Counted from the first letter of the stretch, positions 36,559 through 50,077 are shown. The stretch is DNA of 64,000 nt from Erythroxylum novogranatense (GCA_029891385.1 CM057228.1:56489783-56553782), one strand, 5' to 3'. The notes: generated by a model not told the origin, from the sequence alone. Made by a program: numbers and translations.

Positions 36559-37163
36559 GTGAGTAACCTAGATGGTCTCACTTAATTACTTGTTTGCCTA
36601 ATTCATGTTTTGAATGATAAATGAATGTATTTGATTGTAGATTTTGGACAGATGTTTCGATGATTATGTAAGGTAGATTGAGATATTGAAGTGTTGATTG
36701 TATGTGAATGTGAAGACCTAGTGCTTATAATATGGTTGATTATGGTACATGCATTTCATACATGAGTGTATAATCAGATAATGACAGTTGTGACCAGAGT
36801 AGCCACCGATTAGAGCTTAAAGCTCAACGAATGAAACTGAGCCTCGAGCTCACAAGTGATTCAGAGCCTTAGTCTCAACGTTTAATGAGCCCTATATGGG
36901 ATAGTTCAGGCACTCGATTACAACAACATAATAATTGGAAAAGTTTCTCATAAGAATTTCATATGCATCTCGTTAAGTATGATTGATTGATTGAAATGCA
37001 GAATTGCTTATGCTTAAGCGAAAACGTGTTACTCATGTGAAATGCCAATTTGTGAAATAGTTATTATATGAATTGATGTGTTGCATCAATTGAGTGAACC
37101 ATCGATGATGGTTACTTCATTGAGTTCTCAAAACTCACCAAAATTGCAACATTGTCTTTTCAG
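36559..37163 (+). other. candidate intron in LTR C
   Basis: Donor-like TCT then GTGAGTAACCTAG at 36559. ACTCACC...TTGTCTTTTCAG ending 37163. 605 nt. Hairpin-prone words GAGCTTAAAGCTC and GAGCCTCGAGCTC lie within (36808-36870). Confidence 0.42.
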
Positions 37164-37553
37164 GACCGAGAGACGACTTTTGCTACTGAGGGGCTCTACT
37201 GTTGTGTAGATTGTGAGTTGGCAAGAGAAGTCATGGCTCAAAGGTCGGTCAGCTGGGATTTTTGATTGGTCTAGATAGATTAGTTATATTTCCCTCTTTC
37301 ATGTAGTACTTTTGTATTAGGTTTTGTTCATGTACATGTAGTACAGCTTGAAAGACTCAATGTAGACTTGCGATTTTGAGAAATGAAATGAGGGACAGTT
37401 GGTCAAAAAAATATATATATTGTGATTTCGTATGATGCCTTATGAAGTGAATGTAGTGATTGAATGTAGCTCGTCCTTATCGTAGGATATGTACCGGAAT
37501 GATCTCTGGGCGTCTCGGTGTGTACCCTACAATAAAGGAGTGTTACATTTAGG

Positions 37554-37565
37554 TGGTATTAGAGT
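37554..37565 (+). other. primer-binding site of element C
   Basis: TGGTATTAGAGT, two changes from the tRNA-Met complement, six bases (TTTAGG) after the LTR end. Confidence 0.8.
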
Positions 37566-37645
37566 ATGGTTTAGCATCTGTTGAGACATATAGGAATATT
37601 AAGCATGAAATATCTTGAAAAATGCAGATAATGATTGAAGTTATT

Positions 37646-40600
37646 ATTTGTTATAGGTCATCCGCTCTAAGTGATCAGATTGATCAACCAGCTGACCAAG
37701 GATCGGTAGGAGCCAGTAGAGAGTCGTCGGTACCTCGATCTGAGGGGTTGCCTTCTAGAGTTCCCAAAAAATAGGAGAGGAGGTATGATAGGCTGCGGAA
37801 GTAGGGAGCTGTGGACTTCTATGGCAACACAGACCTTATTGAGGCCGAAGGATGGTTAGAGAGGACGGAGAGATTATTCGATTAGATAGACTGCGAGCCT
37901 GATGAGAGGTTTGATTATGCAGTATCATTACTGCAGGGCTCAGCTTACCAGTGGTGAAAGACTGTTCCAGGCAGTACCATCAGGCCTTGCCAATTGAAGT
38001 GGGAAGACTTTTTGAGGGTCTTCAAAGACAACTATATGCCCAAGATCTATTTAGACATGAAGATGCAAGAGTTCTTAGAATTGAAGCAGGGCAAGATGTC
38101 AGTGGCTGATTATGAGGTTCAATTCAATGAATTGATGGGTTATGCTATTGCTCTGATCCCTATAGAGGAGGATAAGTGCAGGAGGTTTAAGAATGGGCTT
38201 AATATAGAGATCAGAATAAGGTTGGCGAGGTCAGATATGGGCACTTTCAGTGAGTTGAGAGCTGTTTCAATTAGAATTGAACAGCTGATGAGGGAGAAAC
38301 AAGCTGAGATTGGGCAAGGGTCCAGAGGGAAGAGGTCTAGTGAGAGTCAGGCCAATAATGGAAGGGGCTATAGTAAGTGTCAGAACAGAACATTCAGATC
38401 ATCAAGTGGATCCAGGCAGTCATGAATTGGATAGAGGGGTAGGTTTTCACAGATTGGTAATGGAAAGGGTACGACTCTGAATCAATTTACAATTTGTGAG
38501 CACTATGAGAAGAGGCATAATGGCGAGTGTTGGAGATTGACTGATCTTGCCTTAAATGTGGCTTCATGGACCACCAGATTAGGGATTGTCCTGCTACTTT
38601 GGGAGCTCAGTCTGTTATCAGTGGGCGATTTGGGAGTAATACCACAGTCCAGCAGAGCAAAGGTGGTGGATCTGGATAGAGAGGCAGAGGTAGAGTCAGA
38701 GGGAGAGCTGGAAGTTCTTCCATGAGGACTGAAGGGCGGGGCAACCAACCAGAGTCCCAGGCTAGGGTCTATGTTATGACCAGGCAGGAGGTCTAAGACT
38801 CACCAGATGTGGTAGCAGGTGCATTTCTTGTTTATGATTTTGAGGCTTTTGCACTACTAGATCCAGGATCCACACACTCCTTTATCGCACCACATTTGGC
38901 ATGTAGATTGCATTGTGATAGGGAGTTACTATAGTATAGATTAGAGGTGAGTACACCTCTAGGTAGTACTACTGTTTTAGGAGAGGTCTGCAAGGGGTGC
39001 CTGATTAAAATTGATCAAGTAGGGCTGGAGGCAAACCTTATTGTATTATAGTTGAGGGAGATAGATGTGATCCTAGGCATGGATTGACTCAATGCCTATA
39101 GGGCCATTATGAACTGCTACACTAAGGAGGCAGTACTGGAATCTCCTAGTCAGTCGAGGACAGTATTCAGAGGAGTTAGTCAGGCAGTGCCAGCTAGGAT
39201 GATATCCTTCATGATTATTTTGAGGTTGATGTAGGGAGGATGTGAGGCTTATCTGGCTCACATTATTGACACTAGGGTCAAGCCGAGTGTACATGAAATT
39301 CCAGTGGCTAGGGAGTTCCTAGATGTGTTTCCCAAAGAGTTACCTGGTTTACCACTAGATCGGGAGACGGAGTTCACAATTGATCTAGTTCTAGGTGCTG
39401 CTCCTATATCCATTCCTCCATATAGGATGGCACCTGTGGAACTAAAGGAGTTGAAGACTCAGTTTCAGGATTTATTAGAAAAGGGCTTCATAAGGCCCAG
39501 TGTTTCACCTTGGAGAGCTCTAGTGCTGTTTGTGAAGAAAAAGGATGGGACTTTGAGGTTATGCATCGATTATAGGCAACTGAATCGAGTGACAGTGAAG
39601 GACAAGTATCCGTTGCCTAGGATTGATGATTTGCTTGATCAACTATAGGGAGCTTAGGTATTTACTAAGCTGGATCTGAGACCAGGGTATTATCAGTTGA
39701 AGATAACGGAGATGATATTCCTAAGAGTGCATTCAGGAGCAGGTATGGGCACTATGAGTTCCTAGTGATGCCGTTTGGGCTGACTAATACCCCGACAACT
39801 TTTATAGCCTTGATGAATAAGGTGTTTCAGCCCTACCTGGATCATTTTGTGATTGTTTTTATTGATGATATCTTGGTGTATTTGAAAAGCAGAAAGGAGC
39901 ATGCTGAGCATCTGAGAGTCATCTTATAGATTATAAAGGAGAAGCAACTGTATGCCAAATTCAGTAAGTGTGAATTTTGGTTGAACCAGGTGATATTTCT
40001 AGGCCATATAGTGACTGGAGATGGCATACAGGTAGATCCAAAGAAGTTAGAGGCAGTAATGAATTGGAAAGTTTCGAGAAATGTGTCAGAGATTTGAAGC
40101 TTCCTAGGATTAGCAAGATACTACCAGAGATTTATCGAGGGGTTTTCTCTAATCTAGGCCCCTCTGATAAGACTTCTGAGGAAGAATGTAGTGTTTAAAT
40201 GGAATTAGGAGTGTCAGAAGAGCTTCGAGGAGATGAAACATCGGTTGACTACAGTACCGATATTGACTATCCCATCAGGAACTGGAGGATATGTGGTGTA
40301 CAGTGATGCATTGCATCAAGGGTTGGGATGTGTACTGATACAGCATGGCCAGGTGATTGCTTATGCATCAAGAATATTAAGATCTCACGAGATCAATTAT
40401 CCGGTACATGATTTAGAGCTAGCTGCAGTAGTTTTTGCTTTAAAGATTTGGAGACATTATTTGTATGGAAAAACTTTCCAGATATTCACTAATCATAAGA
40501 GTATGAGGTATTTATTGAGTCAGAAGGAGTTGAACTTGAGGCAAAGGAGATGGATTGAATTATTGAAAGATTATGATTGCACTATTGAGTACCACCCGGG

Positions 40601-41982
40601 GAAAGCTAATGTGGTGGTAGATGATTTGAGCAAGAAGTCTAATATTAGTACAACTTAGATTCAATTATCGAGGTTACCTAATCTGATTCGTTTGAGAGCT
40701 CTAAATGTAGAGCTGAATCTGGAGCAAGATGAGGAACTAATTGTTACATTAAAGTTGAGACCGATGCTATATGACAGAATCAAAAGAGTACAGAGTAAAG
40801 ATCTTGTTATGGAAAAGATTGTGGAGAAAGTGAAGATAAGTCCAGATTCTGAGTTTGAGTTGAGGGATGAGACATTATGGTTGAGACAGAGGCTGTGTGT
40901 GCCTAGTGTGGATGATTTGAGGAGGGAGATTCTTGAGGAAGCTCATATGGCCGCCTATGTTATGCATCCTGGTACTACCAAGATGTATAACACACTAAAG
41001 CAACATTTTTGGTAGCCAAGAATGAAGAAACAAGTGGCAGAGTATGTATCTAGATGTATGACTTGCCAGCAAGTTAAGGCTGAACACCAGGCTCTAGTAG
41101 GGAAGTTACATTCATTGCCCATTCTGGAGTGGATATGGGAACGGATCACTATGGATTTTATTATGTGATTGCCTAAGACTTCGAGGCAGCACTATGCTAT
41201 ATAGGTCATAGTGGACCGGTTGACTAAATTAGCCCACTTTGTCCTAGTGAGAGAGAATAACTCACTTGATCAGTTGGCTCAGAAGTATGTGAATGAGGTG
41301 GTGAGATTGCATGGGGTTCCAGTGTCTATCTTATCGAACAGGGATTCCAGATTTGTTTCGAGGTTTTTGAGGAGTTTACAGTCTGCTTTGGGTACTAAGT
41401 TGAACTTTAGTACAACATTTCATCCTCAGACAGATGGACAGAGTGAGAGGACAATCAAGACTATTGAGGATATGCTCAGGGCTTGTGTATTGGAGTTTAG
41501 AGGGGCTTGAGATCAATATATGGCATTGATAGAGTTTGTCTACAACAACCATTACCACAGTAGTATTGGAATGGCACCGTATGAGGCACTGCATGGTAAA
41601 AAATATCGGTCACCCTTATATTGGGATGAAGAAGGCTTGAGAATGATTGAAGGTCCATAGTTAATACAGGATACAGTAGATAAGGTGAAGTTGATCCAAA
41701 GCTGGATTAAAGCAGCTCAAGATAGACAGAAGAGTTATGTGGATCAACACCGACGTGATATGGAGTACAATGTGGGAGATAGAGTATTCTTGAGAGTGTC
41801 ACCCTGGAGAGGAGTTTTGAGATTCGGTAAAAAGGGCAAATTGAGCCCTAGGTACATTGGTCCTTATAAGATCATTGAGAAGATAGGACCTTTGGCTTAT
41901 AAGCTAGCTTTACCGAATGAGATGTCTCAATTGCATAATGTGTTTCATGTGAGTATGCTTCGAAGATACCGATCAGATCCGA
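37646..41982 (+). pseudogene. chromovirus C gag-pol (decayed, truncated by element E)
   Basis: A Ty3/gypsy polyprotein with many stops and several frameshifts. Gag: GAVDFYGNTD at about 37810, open part 37994-38425; a worn zinc knuckle at about 38497. Protease [14 protein letters not shown] (about 38859). RT open part 39304-39648 ([10 protein letters not shown]), catalytic FIDDIL at 39858-39875 in another frame. RNase H 40233-40658 ([24 protein letters not shown]). Integrase zinc part (AAYVMHPGTTKM, CMTCQQVKAEH) and core (VDRLTKLAHF, SNRDSRF, TDGQSERTIKT), then the C-terminal LSPRYIGPYKII part. It stops at RRYRSDP, where LTR E starts; the chromodomain is not in the window. Same order as E, far more decayed. 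Confidence 0.9.
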
Positions 41983-42062
41983 TGTTGGACCCTAATTTTT
42001 TTTTCATTTAATTAATTAATTAATTATTTTATTACTTTAATTACTCTTTATTTTGCTTTAAG

Positions 42063-42102
<40 letters not shown>

Positions 42103-42821
42103 TAGTCTTAGAATTAACAAGTATGATTGGGATTAGAATTTTGAAGTTAAAGTGAAGGATTAGAATTAATTGGATAAATTGGTAGTAGGCTTGTGAGTGT
42201 AGAGCCATATGAGTCAAATAAGGGCATGTTAGGAAGAATGGGCTTTAGAGGTTAATGGGATAAGTAGAAGGAGGAGAGCCCAAAACATTGTAAGTTATAA
42301 GGAGAGCTTAAAACTACGTAGTATTGGAGGAGAGCTTTAAGTTGAGAAATAAGTGAATTAAGTTGTTAAGGAGAAGAAGCAAGTGTCGTGAACCAAAAGA
42401 AGAGAAGTCAAAAGCTTGAGCTAAGGAAAAGGGAGCTTTCGGCTAAGTGGAAGAGAGTCGTAGAAAGCTTGAAGAAGAGGAAAAAGAAGAGAAACTACTT
42501 GTTGAAATTTAGTTCCATCCTTGTTTATGTTAGGTTCAAGAATGGGATAAAATGGAAGTTAGGGTTTGTGTAGGGTTTGAAGAGATTTTGGAATCAAAGA
42601 GATTTTGGGATTTCTAAGTTAAGATTTTGGTTATTCTAGCATAGATGGCTTATGGGTTGGTTAGGTTTAAATTTTATTTTTATCTTTGTTTGATTTATGA
42701 ATGCTATGCCTTTCTTTAGAATATATTAATTGAATGGAGTATGGTTTAATTGAAGGAACTCAAGAAAACCCCACTCAAGACAAGGAGGAAAGACAATCTT
42801 GAATTCGGATCCTAACGTTAG

Positions 42822-43427
42822 GTAGGTAGCATTTTTATAGTTGTTGTGTAATGGGCAAATGCCCTATGTGTGCAATCTTTGTTAAAATGTGTGTATATTG
42901 AAAGTGTATTTCCCTTGATTTGAAAGAAAAGTATAAAACTATGATGATTCGATAGAATGAAAGAAGCATAAAATGCTATTCTTGTGTTTGAATACGTGAG
43001 CATGAATTGGTTGTGATTGAGTGAGAGAGAACTTGTTTCGTTAGTCTCGTGCACGATGACCCCCCTAGCCTTCTCCCGGCTGCCCGCTTGAGGCCACGAG
43101 ATCCTAAGAAATCGGACTCGTCGTGTTTACGGTAAACTTCAGTTTCTGTCGTGTTTATGGAACTCTCAAGCCAAATGTGTGCATTTCATCATTTTTGGTG
43201 TTTATGATGCATAATACGTGTTCTAACTGATAGAATATTTTATGTTATGATTTATGTTATGAGTTCGATTAATTGTGATTTATGTGATAAAGTTGGGTAT
43301 TTACGCATAATATGTTTATTGCTAATGCTTTGGACTCTTGATTATGTGATGTATGGCTCATTACTCGATGGCTATAAACGTGTTAGCCACTGAGCTGTGT
43401 TTTGCTCACCCCATTCTCCCTCCTCAG
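42822..43427 (+). other. candidate intron in LTR E (5' copy)
   Basis: Donor-like GTTAG then GTAGGTAGC at 42822 (GTGGGTAAC in the 3' LTR). CTGAGCTGTGTTTTGCTCACC, then CATTCTCCCTCCTCAG ending 43427. 606 nt. The pyrimidine tract is strong. Confidence 0.42.
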
Positions 43428-44370
43428 GTGCAAATTCTAGTTGAACGCGGAACCTTGCAAAACATTGGGCATAACTCCAAGAATCTTAGACATTTTTGTA
43501 TTAAGTTAGTAACTAGCTATTGGAATAACTTTATAAGCCTATCGATCATTGAGCATCTCATATTTTGTATTTTGTACTTGACTGTTGATGATTAGGCCGA
43601 TAAGTAACTAAAGTTGTGTATGAACTTTTGTTATGTTTAAAAGAGAATGAGAGCTCTAGTACTCTCTTCTTCATGTGTTTATGTTGAATTGCGATCTGTG
43701 CGTGATCTTGAAAAGGGTATGTGTGTGAGTCTTTTAATTGTTGAGTTGCTGTTGAAATTTTGCTTTGGGAGAGCTCGCTGGAAATTTGCTAAGGTTTATG
43801 AGCTGTTGAAATTTCTGGGTTGATGTGCTCTTAGGGTTAACTTTGGGTATATTGTGCATTCAGCCAAATTTTGGGTTGTTATAGGTCAAATAGGATCATT
43901 TAGACTCCTTGAGGGTGTTAGGCGAGCTGGAGAGCTTTCCATGATGTAGTATGAGCTATTTTAGGGTGTGTTAATTGGTAGATATGAGTTGTTAGAATTA
44001 AGTGCAGGTACTGTCTAAATGGCAGATTTTAGCAGAGAGCTATGAGTCCACTTTTGACCCTTATAGAGGAGGAAATTGGATCGGTGATCTTCAGGGAAGT
44101 TGTAGAGCGTTCTTTTACCTTTCCATAGACACCAAGTTCGCTAAATTTGGAGTTCTGGGTCAAAAGTTATGGTGTTTGTAAGTTATGGTACTGTTTAGGA
44201 GGAGCTAGTCGATCGGTCTTGGAGTAAACTTTTAATTCCTTTAGTGTCCGAGCTTGCCTTTGAGTCCTTCTTGAAAATTGTAGAGTTGTCTTTTATCTTT
44301 CCAACGAAACAAACCTTGTCTGATTTGGAGCTTGGAGTCAAAAGTTATGAGGGTTTGAAATCTATTAGGT

Positions 44371-44505
44371 CGGATCGCCGGGCAGGTCGCTAGCCCCTCC
44401 CTCCACCCACGCGGGCGCGCGAGGCCGAGCGCTCGAGCGCCCAGGCGCTCGGCATGCCAGCACCCCGGGCGCTCGGATCGCTCGCCCTTGGGCGAGCCGG
44501 GGTGC
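44371..44505 (+). repeat. GC-rich hairpin cassette in LTR E
   Basis: A CG-dense island in an AT-rich LTR. Perfect hairpin arms CCGAGCGC (44425-44432) and GCGCTCGG (44445-44452); a second, GCTCGCCC-TT-GGGCGAGC (44480-44497). It directly precedes the conserved CTTCTTTTGGTCATAACTTTT block that also follows the cassette of LTR D. Confidence 0.7.
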
Positions 44506-45117
44506 TTTTTGGGGTCAGTTTTTGGCCGACCGACCCCTCTTCCTTCTTTTGGTCATAACTTTTTGCATAGACCTCCGATCGACCTCATTTTTGAAGCGAT
44601 AGATTTCTAAGACAATTTTTCTATCTTTCCACACCTGATTGATCAGTATTGCTTTTAAATTGTAAAAAGTGGATTGAAACAAAGTGTGATGGTCGGTCGA
44701 TAAAGTCTGAATATACTTCAATGATTTTGAAATATCTTAAGCTATATAGCTCCGATTGGGCCGATTCTTGTTTTAAATTAAACTAGAGACTTAAATCTAC
44801 AAGTTTTATGAAGGAACCAATCAGTAATTTAGCCTCAAAAACCTTCAAATTCTGACATGAAGTCGGTAGAGTGTTCAGTTTTGACTATTTTCTTTAGACA
44901 GTATTTTGAGCATAACTTCTTCATTTCTAATCCAAATTGAGCGTTTTCAGTGGCGTTGGAATCGTTAGAGCAGAGAGAACAAATTTTCTTAAAAAGTCAA
45001 TCCGAATCTTTCTATTGGAGGTTTCCCAAATTGTGGTCAATATTGCTGTCGATTTTAGGTCTTCTATGCTTGTGTGTTTCCGAATGGTGGGCCTCGGAGA
45101 CGGGGTCCAACATTGTT

Positions 45118-45129
45118 TGGTATCAGAAC
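45118..45129 (+). other. primer-binding site of element E
   Basis: TGGTATCAGAAC, one change from the tRNA-Met complement, five bases after the LTR. Confidence 0.9.
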
Positions 45130-45307
45130 TTAGGTTCACTCCTAGGCTTAGGATGCATAGTAGGAAAATTGTTTTGTTATGTGATTAAATTTTTGCATTA
45201 TGAATTGATTGTTTGTATTAAGTGACATACATATCATGCATACATATAGGAACTAAGAATTAAAAAGAATTGTAGCTAATCATGAATGTTTTCATTGAAG
45301 GAGTAAG

Positions 45308-48300
45308 ATGCCACCTCGTAGAAGGACACGAGGAGTTCTGCAAGGTTCAATTGCACCTGGCCCTCCACCAAGAGAGGAGAGTACCGATGAGTCGGTAGCC
45401 CCGGGAGTGGCTGAGGCTTCTCTAGGACAAAGTAGTGAGCCCCTCCGATCTCAGACACAGCAGTCGCCTAGTCAGTCTGAGCAAGTGCCTGCTCTAGATC
45501 CGAGATTGTTCCAGGCATTTACCCAAGCCTTTGTTCAGGCTATGGGTCAAATGCCACAGGCTTCTGGTTCGACCCCAGTTAAGAAGGGGAGACAGTTTGA
45601 CAAGTTGAGGAAGTATGGAGCAGTGGACTTCTATAGGACCACGGATCCTGAGGAAGCCGAGACCTGGTTGAGGAAGACTGAGAGAGTGTTGGATCAAATG
45701 GAGTGTGAGGATGATGAGAGGGTGGTTTATGCTACCAGTTTACTCTATGGTGATGCCTTGCATTGGTGGGAGTGTGTACCGGGGAGTCAGCTGAAGCCGA
45801 TAGGGTTGACATGGGAAGACTTCCTGGCTGTTAACAGGAAGAAGTATCTATCTGAGGTGTACATTTAGCGGAAGCAGAGGAAGTTTCTGAGTCTTACCCA
45901 GAGGGAGATGACAATTGCTGAATATGAGCACCGGTTTACTCAGTTGTTAAGGTATGCTTCGGAGATGATGTTCAGTGAGGCTGCAAAGTGCCGCCGGTTT
46001 GAGTCGGGCCTGCACCTAGCTATCAGAGAGAAGGTGGTAGTGCAGAACTTTGGCAACTTTCAACAGCTAGTTGAAGCAGCGTTGAGAGTTGAGAACATCG
46101 AGAACATTAAGAGTGCAGTTAGCCGGAAAAGAAAGGGAAGAGAGCAATTCAAGAGGGGAGGTGGTACTTCTATACCTGAGAGAAGTGCCAGAACCTTTCC
46201 TGTGTAGTCTGAGGAGAGAAGCAGCGGTGCGAGCCGACCTAGGCCTATGAGGACTTCTACTGTTTTTCACCAAGCCTCAACGGTAGGCGGCAGTAGAAAA
46301 GGAGATGGGGAGAGGCCACCTCTTCCCAAATGTGAGCACTGTGGGAATCTCCATAAGGGAGAATGTCGCAGATTGACAGGAGCATGCTTCAACTGTGGAC
46401 AGAGAGGACACATAGCTAAACAGTGTCCTAAGTCGGATAGAAGAGAGGGATCACATATGCAAGCTTCCAGGAGAACAGAGACAGTGGGACAGAAGGCTAT
46501 GACTGAAGTGGATAGCTCTGGAGTGCCTAAAAGAGCTCATCCTCCAGACAGATCCAGGGGGCAAGCACCAGCTAGAGTGTTTGCAATGACTCGAGAGGAG
46601 GTAGAGACTGCTCCAGAAGTGGTGACGGGTATGGTTAAGTTGTTTGATGATGATGTTCTTGCTTTAATTGATCCGGGTTCTACCCATTCTTTTGTTTCGT
46701 TGGGTAGGACTATGCCTAGGAGGAAGTTGAGCCCATTGGATACTCCGCTGATGGTGAGTACTCCGATCGGCCAGTATATTATTATCAGTCAAGTGTATAG
46801 AGAGTGTGAGATAGAGATTAGTGGAGGAAAATTTGTGGTGGACTTGATGCCCTTGAAGATGGGAGGATTGGATGTGATCCTAGGTATGGATACATTAAAG
46901 AAGTATCATGCCAATTTAGACTGCAAGCAGAAGACAGTGAAATTTGAGCTAGAGGATGGCAGAAAAGTGGTATTCATGGGACATAAAAAAGTCAGTCCGC
47001 CTCGGATTGTTTCGGCTTTGACAGCAGAGAGAATGATGAGTAAGGCGTTTGAGGCATTTTTGGCCTATGTGTTAGACCCAGAGGCAGATAGAGGGAGGTT
47101 AGGAGACAATTCTGTAGTCAGGGAATTTCCGGATGTCTTTCCCGAGGAATTGCCAGGACTACCTCCGCCTAGAGAAATTGAGTTTTCCATTGAGCTCTTT
47201 CCGGGTACTATGTCGATCTCAATTTCGCCTTACCGAATGGCTCCGACGGAATTAAAAGAGCTTAAGGAACAATTGGAGGATTTATTGGAGAAGGGTTACA
47301 TTAGGCTGAGCTCTTCGCCTTGGAGAGCTCCGGTTCTCTTTGTGAAGAAGAAAGATGGGTCGTTGCGGATGTGTGTGGATTATAGGAAGCTGAATCATGC
47401 CACCATTAAGAATAGATATCCGCTCCCGCGCATAGATGATTTATTTGACCAGTTGCAAGGGGCGAGAGTCTTTTCCAAGATAGATTTGAGATCGGGTTAC
47501 CATCAGTTGAGGATTAAGGAGACCGATGTGTCAAAGACTACTTTTAGGACATGGTATGGCCACTTTGAGTTTTTGGTTATGCCTTTCAGGTTAACAAATG
47601 CTCCTGCAGTCTTTATGGATTTGATGAATAGAGTCTCCAAGTCTTTCTTAGACCAATTTATCATTGTCTTTATTGATGATATATTGGTCTATTCTAAGAG
47701 TGATGAGGAGCATGAGGATCATTTGAGGGTTGCTTTAGAGACATTGAGAAAGAATGAATTGTATGCCAAATTCGACAAATGCGAATTTTGGATAAGAGAA
47801 GTAGTATTTCTTGGGCACGTGATTTCAGAGCGTGGAGTGCATGTGGATCCACAAAAGATAGAAGCTGTGGTTAAATGGGAAGCGCCTAAGAATGTAGTTG
47901 AAGTGAGAAGTTTCTTGGGATTAGCTGGATATTACAGGAGGTTTGTGGAGGGCTTTTCTTTGATAGCTGCTCCACTTTCCAAATTAACGAGAAAGAATCA
48001 GAAATTTGAATGGACTGAGGAGTGCCAGAACAGTTTTGAGGAATTGAAGAATAGGCTTACTATTGCACCGATTTTGACCCTACCTTATGATGATGATGGA
48101 TACATTGTATACAGTGACGCCTCTAGAAAGGGTTTAGGGTGTGTATTGATGCAAGGAGAGAAAGTGATTGCCTATGTTTCTAGGTAATTAAAGCCTTATG
48201 AGATGAACTATCCTATCCACGACTTGGAATTGGCTGCTATAATTTTTGCATTGAAGATTTGGAGACATTACTTGTATAGAGTTACTACTAGGGTATTTAC

Positions 48301-50077
48301 AGACCATAAGAGTCTTAAGTACCTGTTGACTCAGAAAGAGCTGAATTTGAGACAGAGGCGATGGTTAGAATTGTTAAAGGATTATGACTTGATGATAGAC
48401 TACCATCCGGGCAAAGCTAATGTGGTGGCCGATGCATTGAGTAGGAAGTCCATTTTGGCACATGTGGAAACGGTTTATCTTCCTTTACTGAAGGAATTAG
48501 CCAAACTTAATGTGACGTTGAGACAAGTTGAACCTGATTGTGTCTTGACAAATTTTAGAGTGAGACCAATATTGAAGGAGAAGATTAAAGAATTGCAAGA
48601 ACAGGATGAGTACTTGAGTAAGATTAGAGAAGAGGTAAAGAATGGCAAACCTTCTGAAGTAGAGGTGAAGGAAGATGGATTGAAGGTTATGGGCAATAGA
48701 TTGTGTGTTCTAGACATGTTAGAGTTGAAGGATAAGATCCTTGATGAGGCGCATAATGCTTCATATGCAATGCACCCAGGGAGTTCTAAGATGTTTCGGG
48801 ATTTGAAAGAGTATTTTTAGTGGAAGGGAATGAGGAAAGATGTGGCAGAGTATGCTAAAAGATGTTTAGTGTGTCAACAAGTTAAAGCTGAACACCAAGC
48901 ACCTTCAGGAAAGCTTAATCTTTTGCCGATTCCGGAATGGAAATGGGAGAAGATTTCCATGGATTTTATGATGAGATTACCGAGGACTAGCAAGAAGCAT
49001 GACGCTATATGGGTGATTGTTGATAGGTTGACCAAGTCAACACACTTCCTGCCAATTAGACAGACAGATTCTTTGAATATTTTGGCTAAGAAGTATGTGG
49101 ATGAGGTAATCAGACTTCATGGTATTCTAAGCTCGATAGTTTCTGATAGGGATCCTAGGTTTACCTCCAGATTTTGGGAAAGTTTGCAGGAGGCTCTGAG
49201 GTCTAGATTGCATTTTAGTACGGCTTTCCATCCGCAGACTGATGAACAATCGGAGAGGACGATACGGACTTTGGAGGCAATGTTGAGAGCTTATGCTTTG
49301 GATTTCAAAGGTTCGTGGGATGATCACCTACCTTTGATTGAGTTTGTTTACAATAATTTCTATCACTCGAGAATTCAGATGGCACCATATAAAGCTTTGT
49401 ATGGTAAGAGATGCAAAACTCCTATTTGTTGGGATGAGGAAGGTGAAAGGAAGCTTGTAGGACCTGAATTGGTACAGGTGACAGTTGATAAAATTAAGTT
49501 AGTGAAACAGAGGCTTAAAGCAACTCAAGATAGGATGAAGAGCTACACGGATGCCCATAGGAAAGAGATGGAATTTGAAGTGGGAGAAAAGGTGTTTCTT
49601 AGAGCTTCTCCATGGAAAGGTGTTTTGAGGTTTGGTAAGAAGGGCAAGCTTAGCCCGAGGTACATAGGCCCATATGAGATCATTGAGAGGATTGGGCATT
49701 TGGCTTATAAGTTAGATTTGCCATTGGAGTTATCTAAGATTCATAGTGTGTTCCATCTATCGATGCTGAGGAAGTACAGATCGGATCCTTCACATATAGT
49801 TCAACCTTCAGAGATTCAGTTGAGGGAGGATTTGACTTATGAGGAGCAACCAATGGAAATCTTAGATTCAAAGGAAAAGGTGTTAAGGAATAAGATTGTA
49901 AAGCTGGTAAAGGTCTTGTGGAGGAACCATTCAACCGAGGAGGCGACTTGGGAGCCTTTAAAAGCCATGAAGGAGAAGTATCCATACCTCTTCATGGACT
50001 CAGGTAAGGATTTCGAGGACGAAATTCTTTTAGGAGGGGAGAATTGTTGGGCCTCGAAAATTTTTTCATTTAATTAA
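45308..50077 (+). pseudogene. chromovirus E gag-pol polyprotein, one frame with four in-frame stops
   Basis: From ATG 45308 (MPPRRRTRGVLQGS) to 50077 one reading frame runs without any frameshift. It is broken only by TAG 45866, TAG 46205, TAA 48185 and TAG 48818. Gag about 45308-46330; zinc knuckles [12 protein letters not shown] and [14 protein letters not shown] (46331-46428); protease [12 protein letters not shown] (46664 on); RT with CVDYRKLNH and FIDDILVYS (47669 on); RNase [14 protein letters not shown] (about 48110); integrase with HPGSSKM...CLVCQQVKAEH, MDFMMRLP, DRDPRFTSRFW and TDEQSERTI (family usually G for E); C-terminal LSPRYIGPYEII; chromodomain VKVLWRNHSTEEATWEPL (about 49905-49960). 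The frame reads through the purine tract into the LTR before stopping. Makes virus-like particles, cDNA and integration in related live elements. Confidence 0.94.
50018..50044 (+). other. pol-end motif and polypurine tract of element E
   Basis: GAGGACGAAATTC, then AGGAGGGGAGAA, directly before the LTR. It primes plus-strand DNA synthesis. The same motif lies beside the LTR of element A. Confidence 0.9.

Larger units (their letters stand above)
32522..37547 (+). repeat. 5' LTR of chromovirus C, split by solo LTR B
   Basis: Starts TGTAACATCCCATTACTTG at 32522, stops at 33186, resumes at 35320 and ends GAGTGTTACA at 37547 before the primer-binding site; about 2.9 kb without the insert. The start matches X2 (55233 on) for ~470 bp with scattered differences. 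It contains a purine-rich minisatellite (35925-36215), a donor-like site (36559), hairpin-prone words (36808-36900), the palindrome AACCATCGATGATGGTT (37097-37113) and an acceptor-like site (37163). Its outer flank is CTGAA (32517-32521); the matching copy is not seen. Confidence 0.82.
41983..45112 (+). repeat. 5' LTR of element E (3130 bp)
   Basis: TGTTGGACCC...GGGGTCCAACA, with matching 10-base inverted ends; the 3' LTR starts TGTTGGGCCTCG. Contains an (AT)n run (42072-42098), a candidate intron (42822-43427), AAGTTGTAGAG-type phrases, a GC-rich cassette (44371-44505) and the CCGATCGACCTCATT block downstream of it. Preceded by TCCGA, the expected target-duplication position. Confidence 0.9.

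Noticed and set aside
42388..42573. Lysine/arginine-rich 61-residue ORF in LTR E
   Set aside because: The same stretch in the 3' LTR (50488 on) has indels that break the frame, so it is leader RNA rather than a gene.
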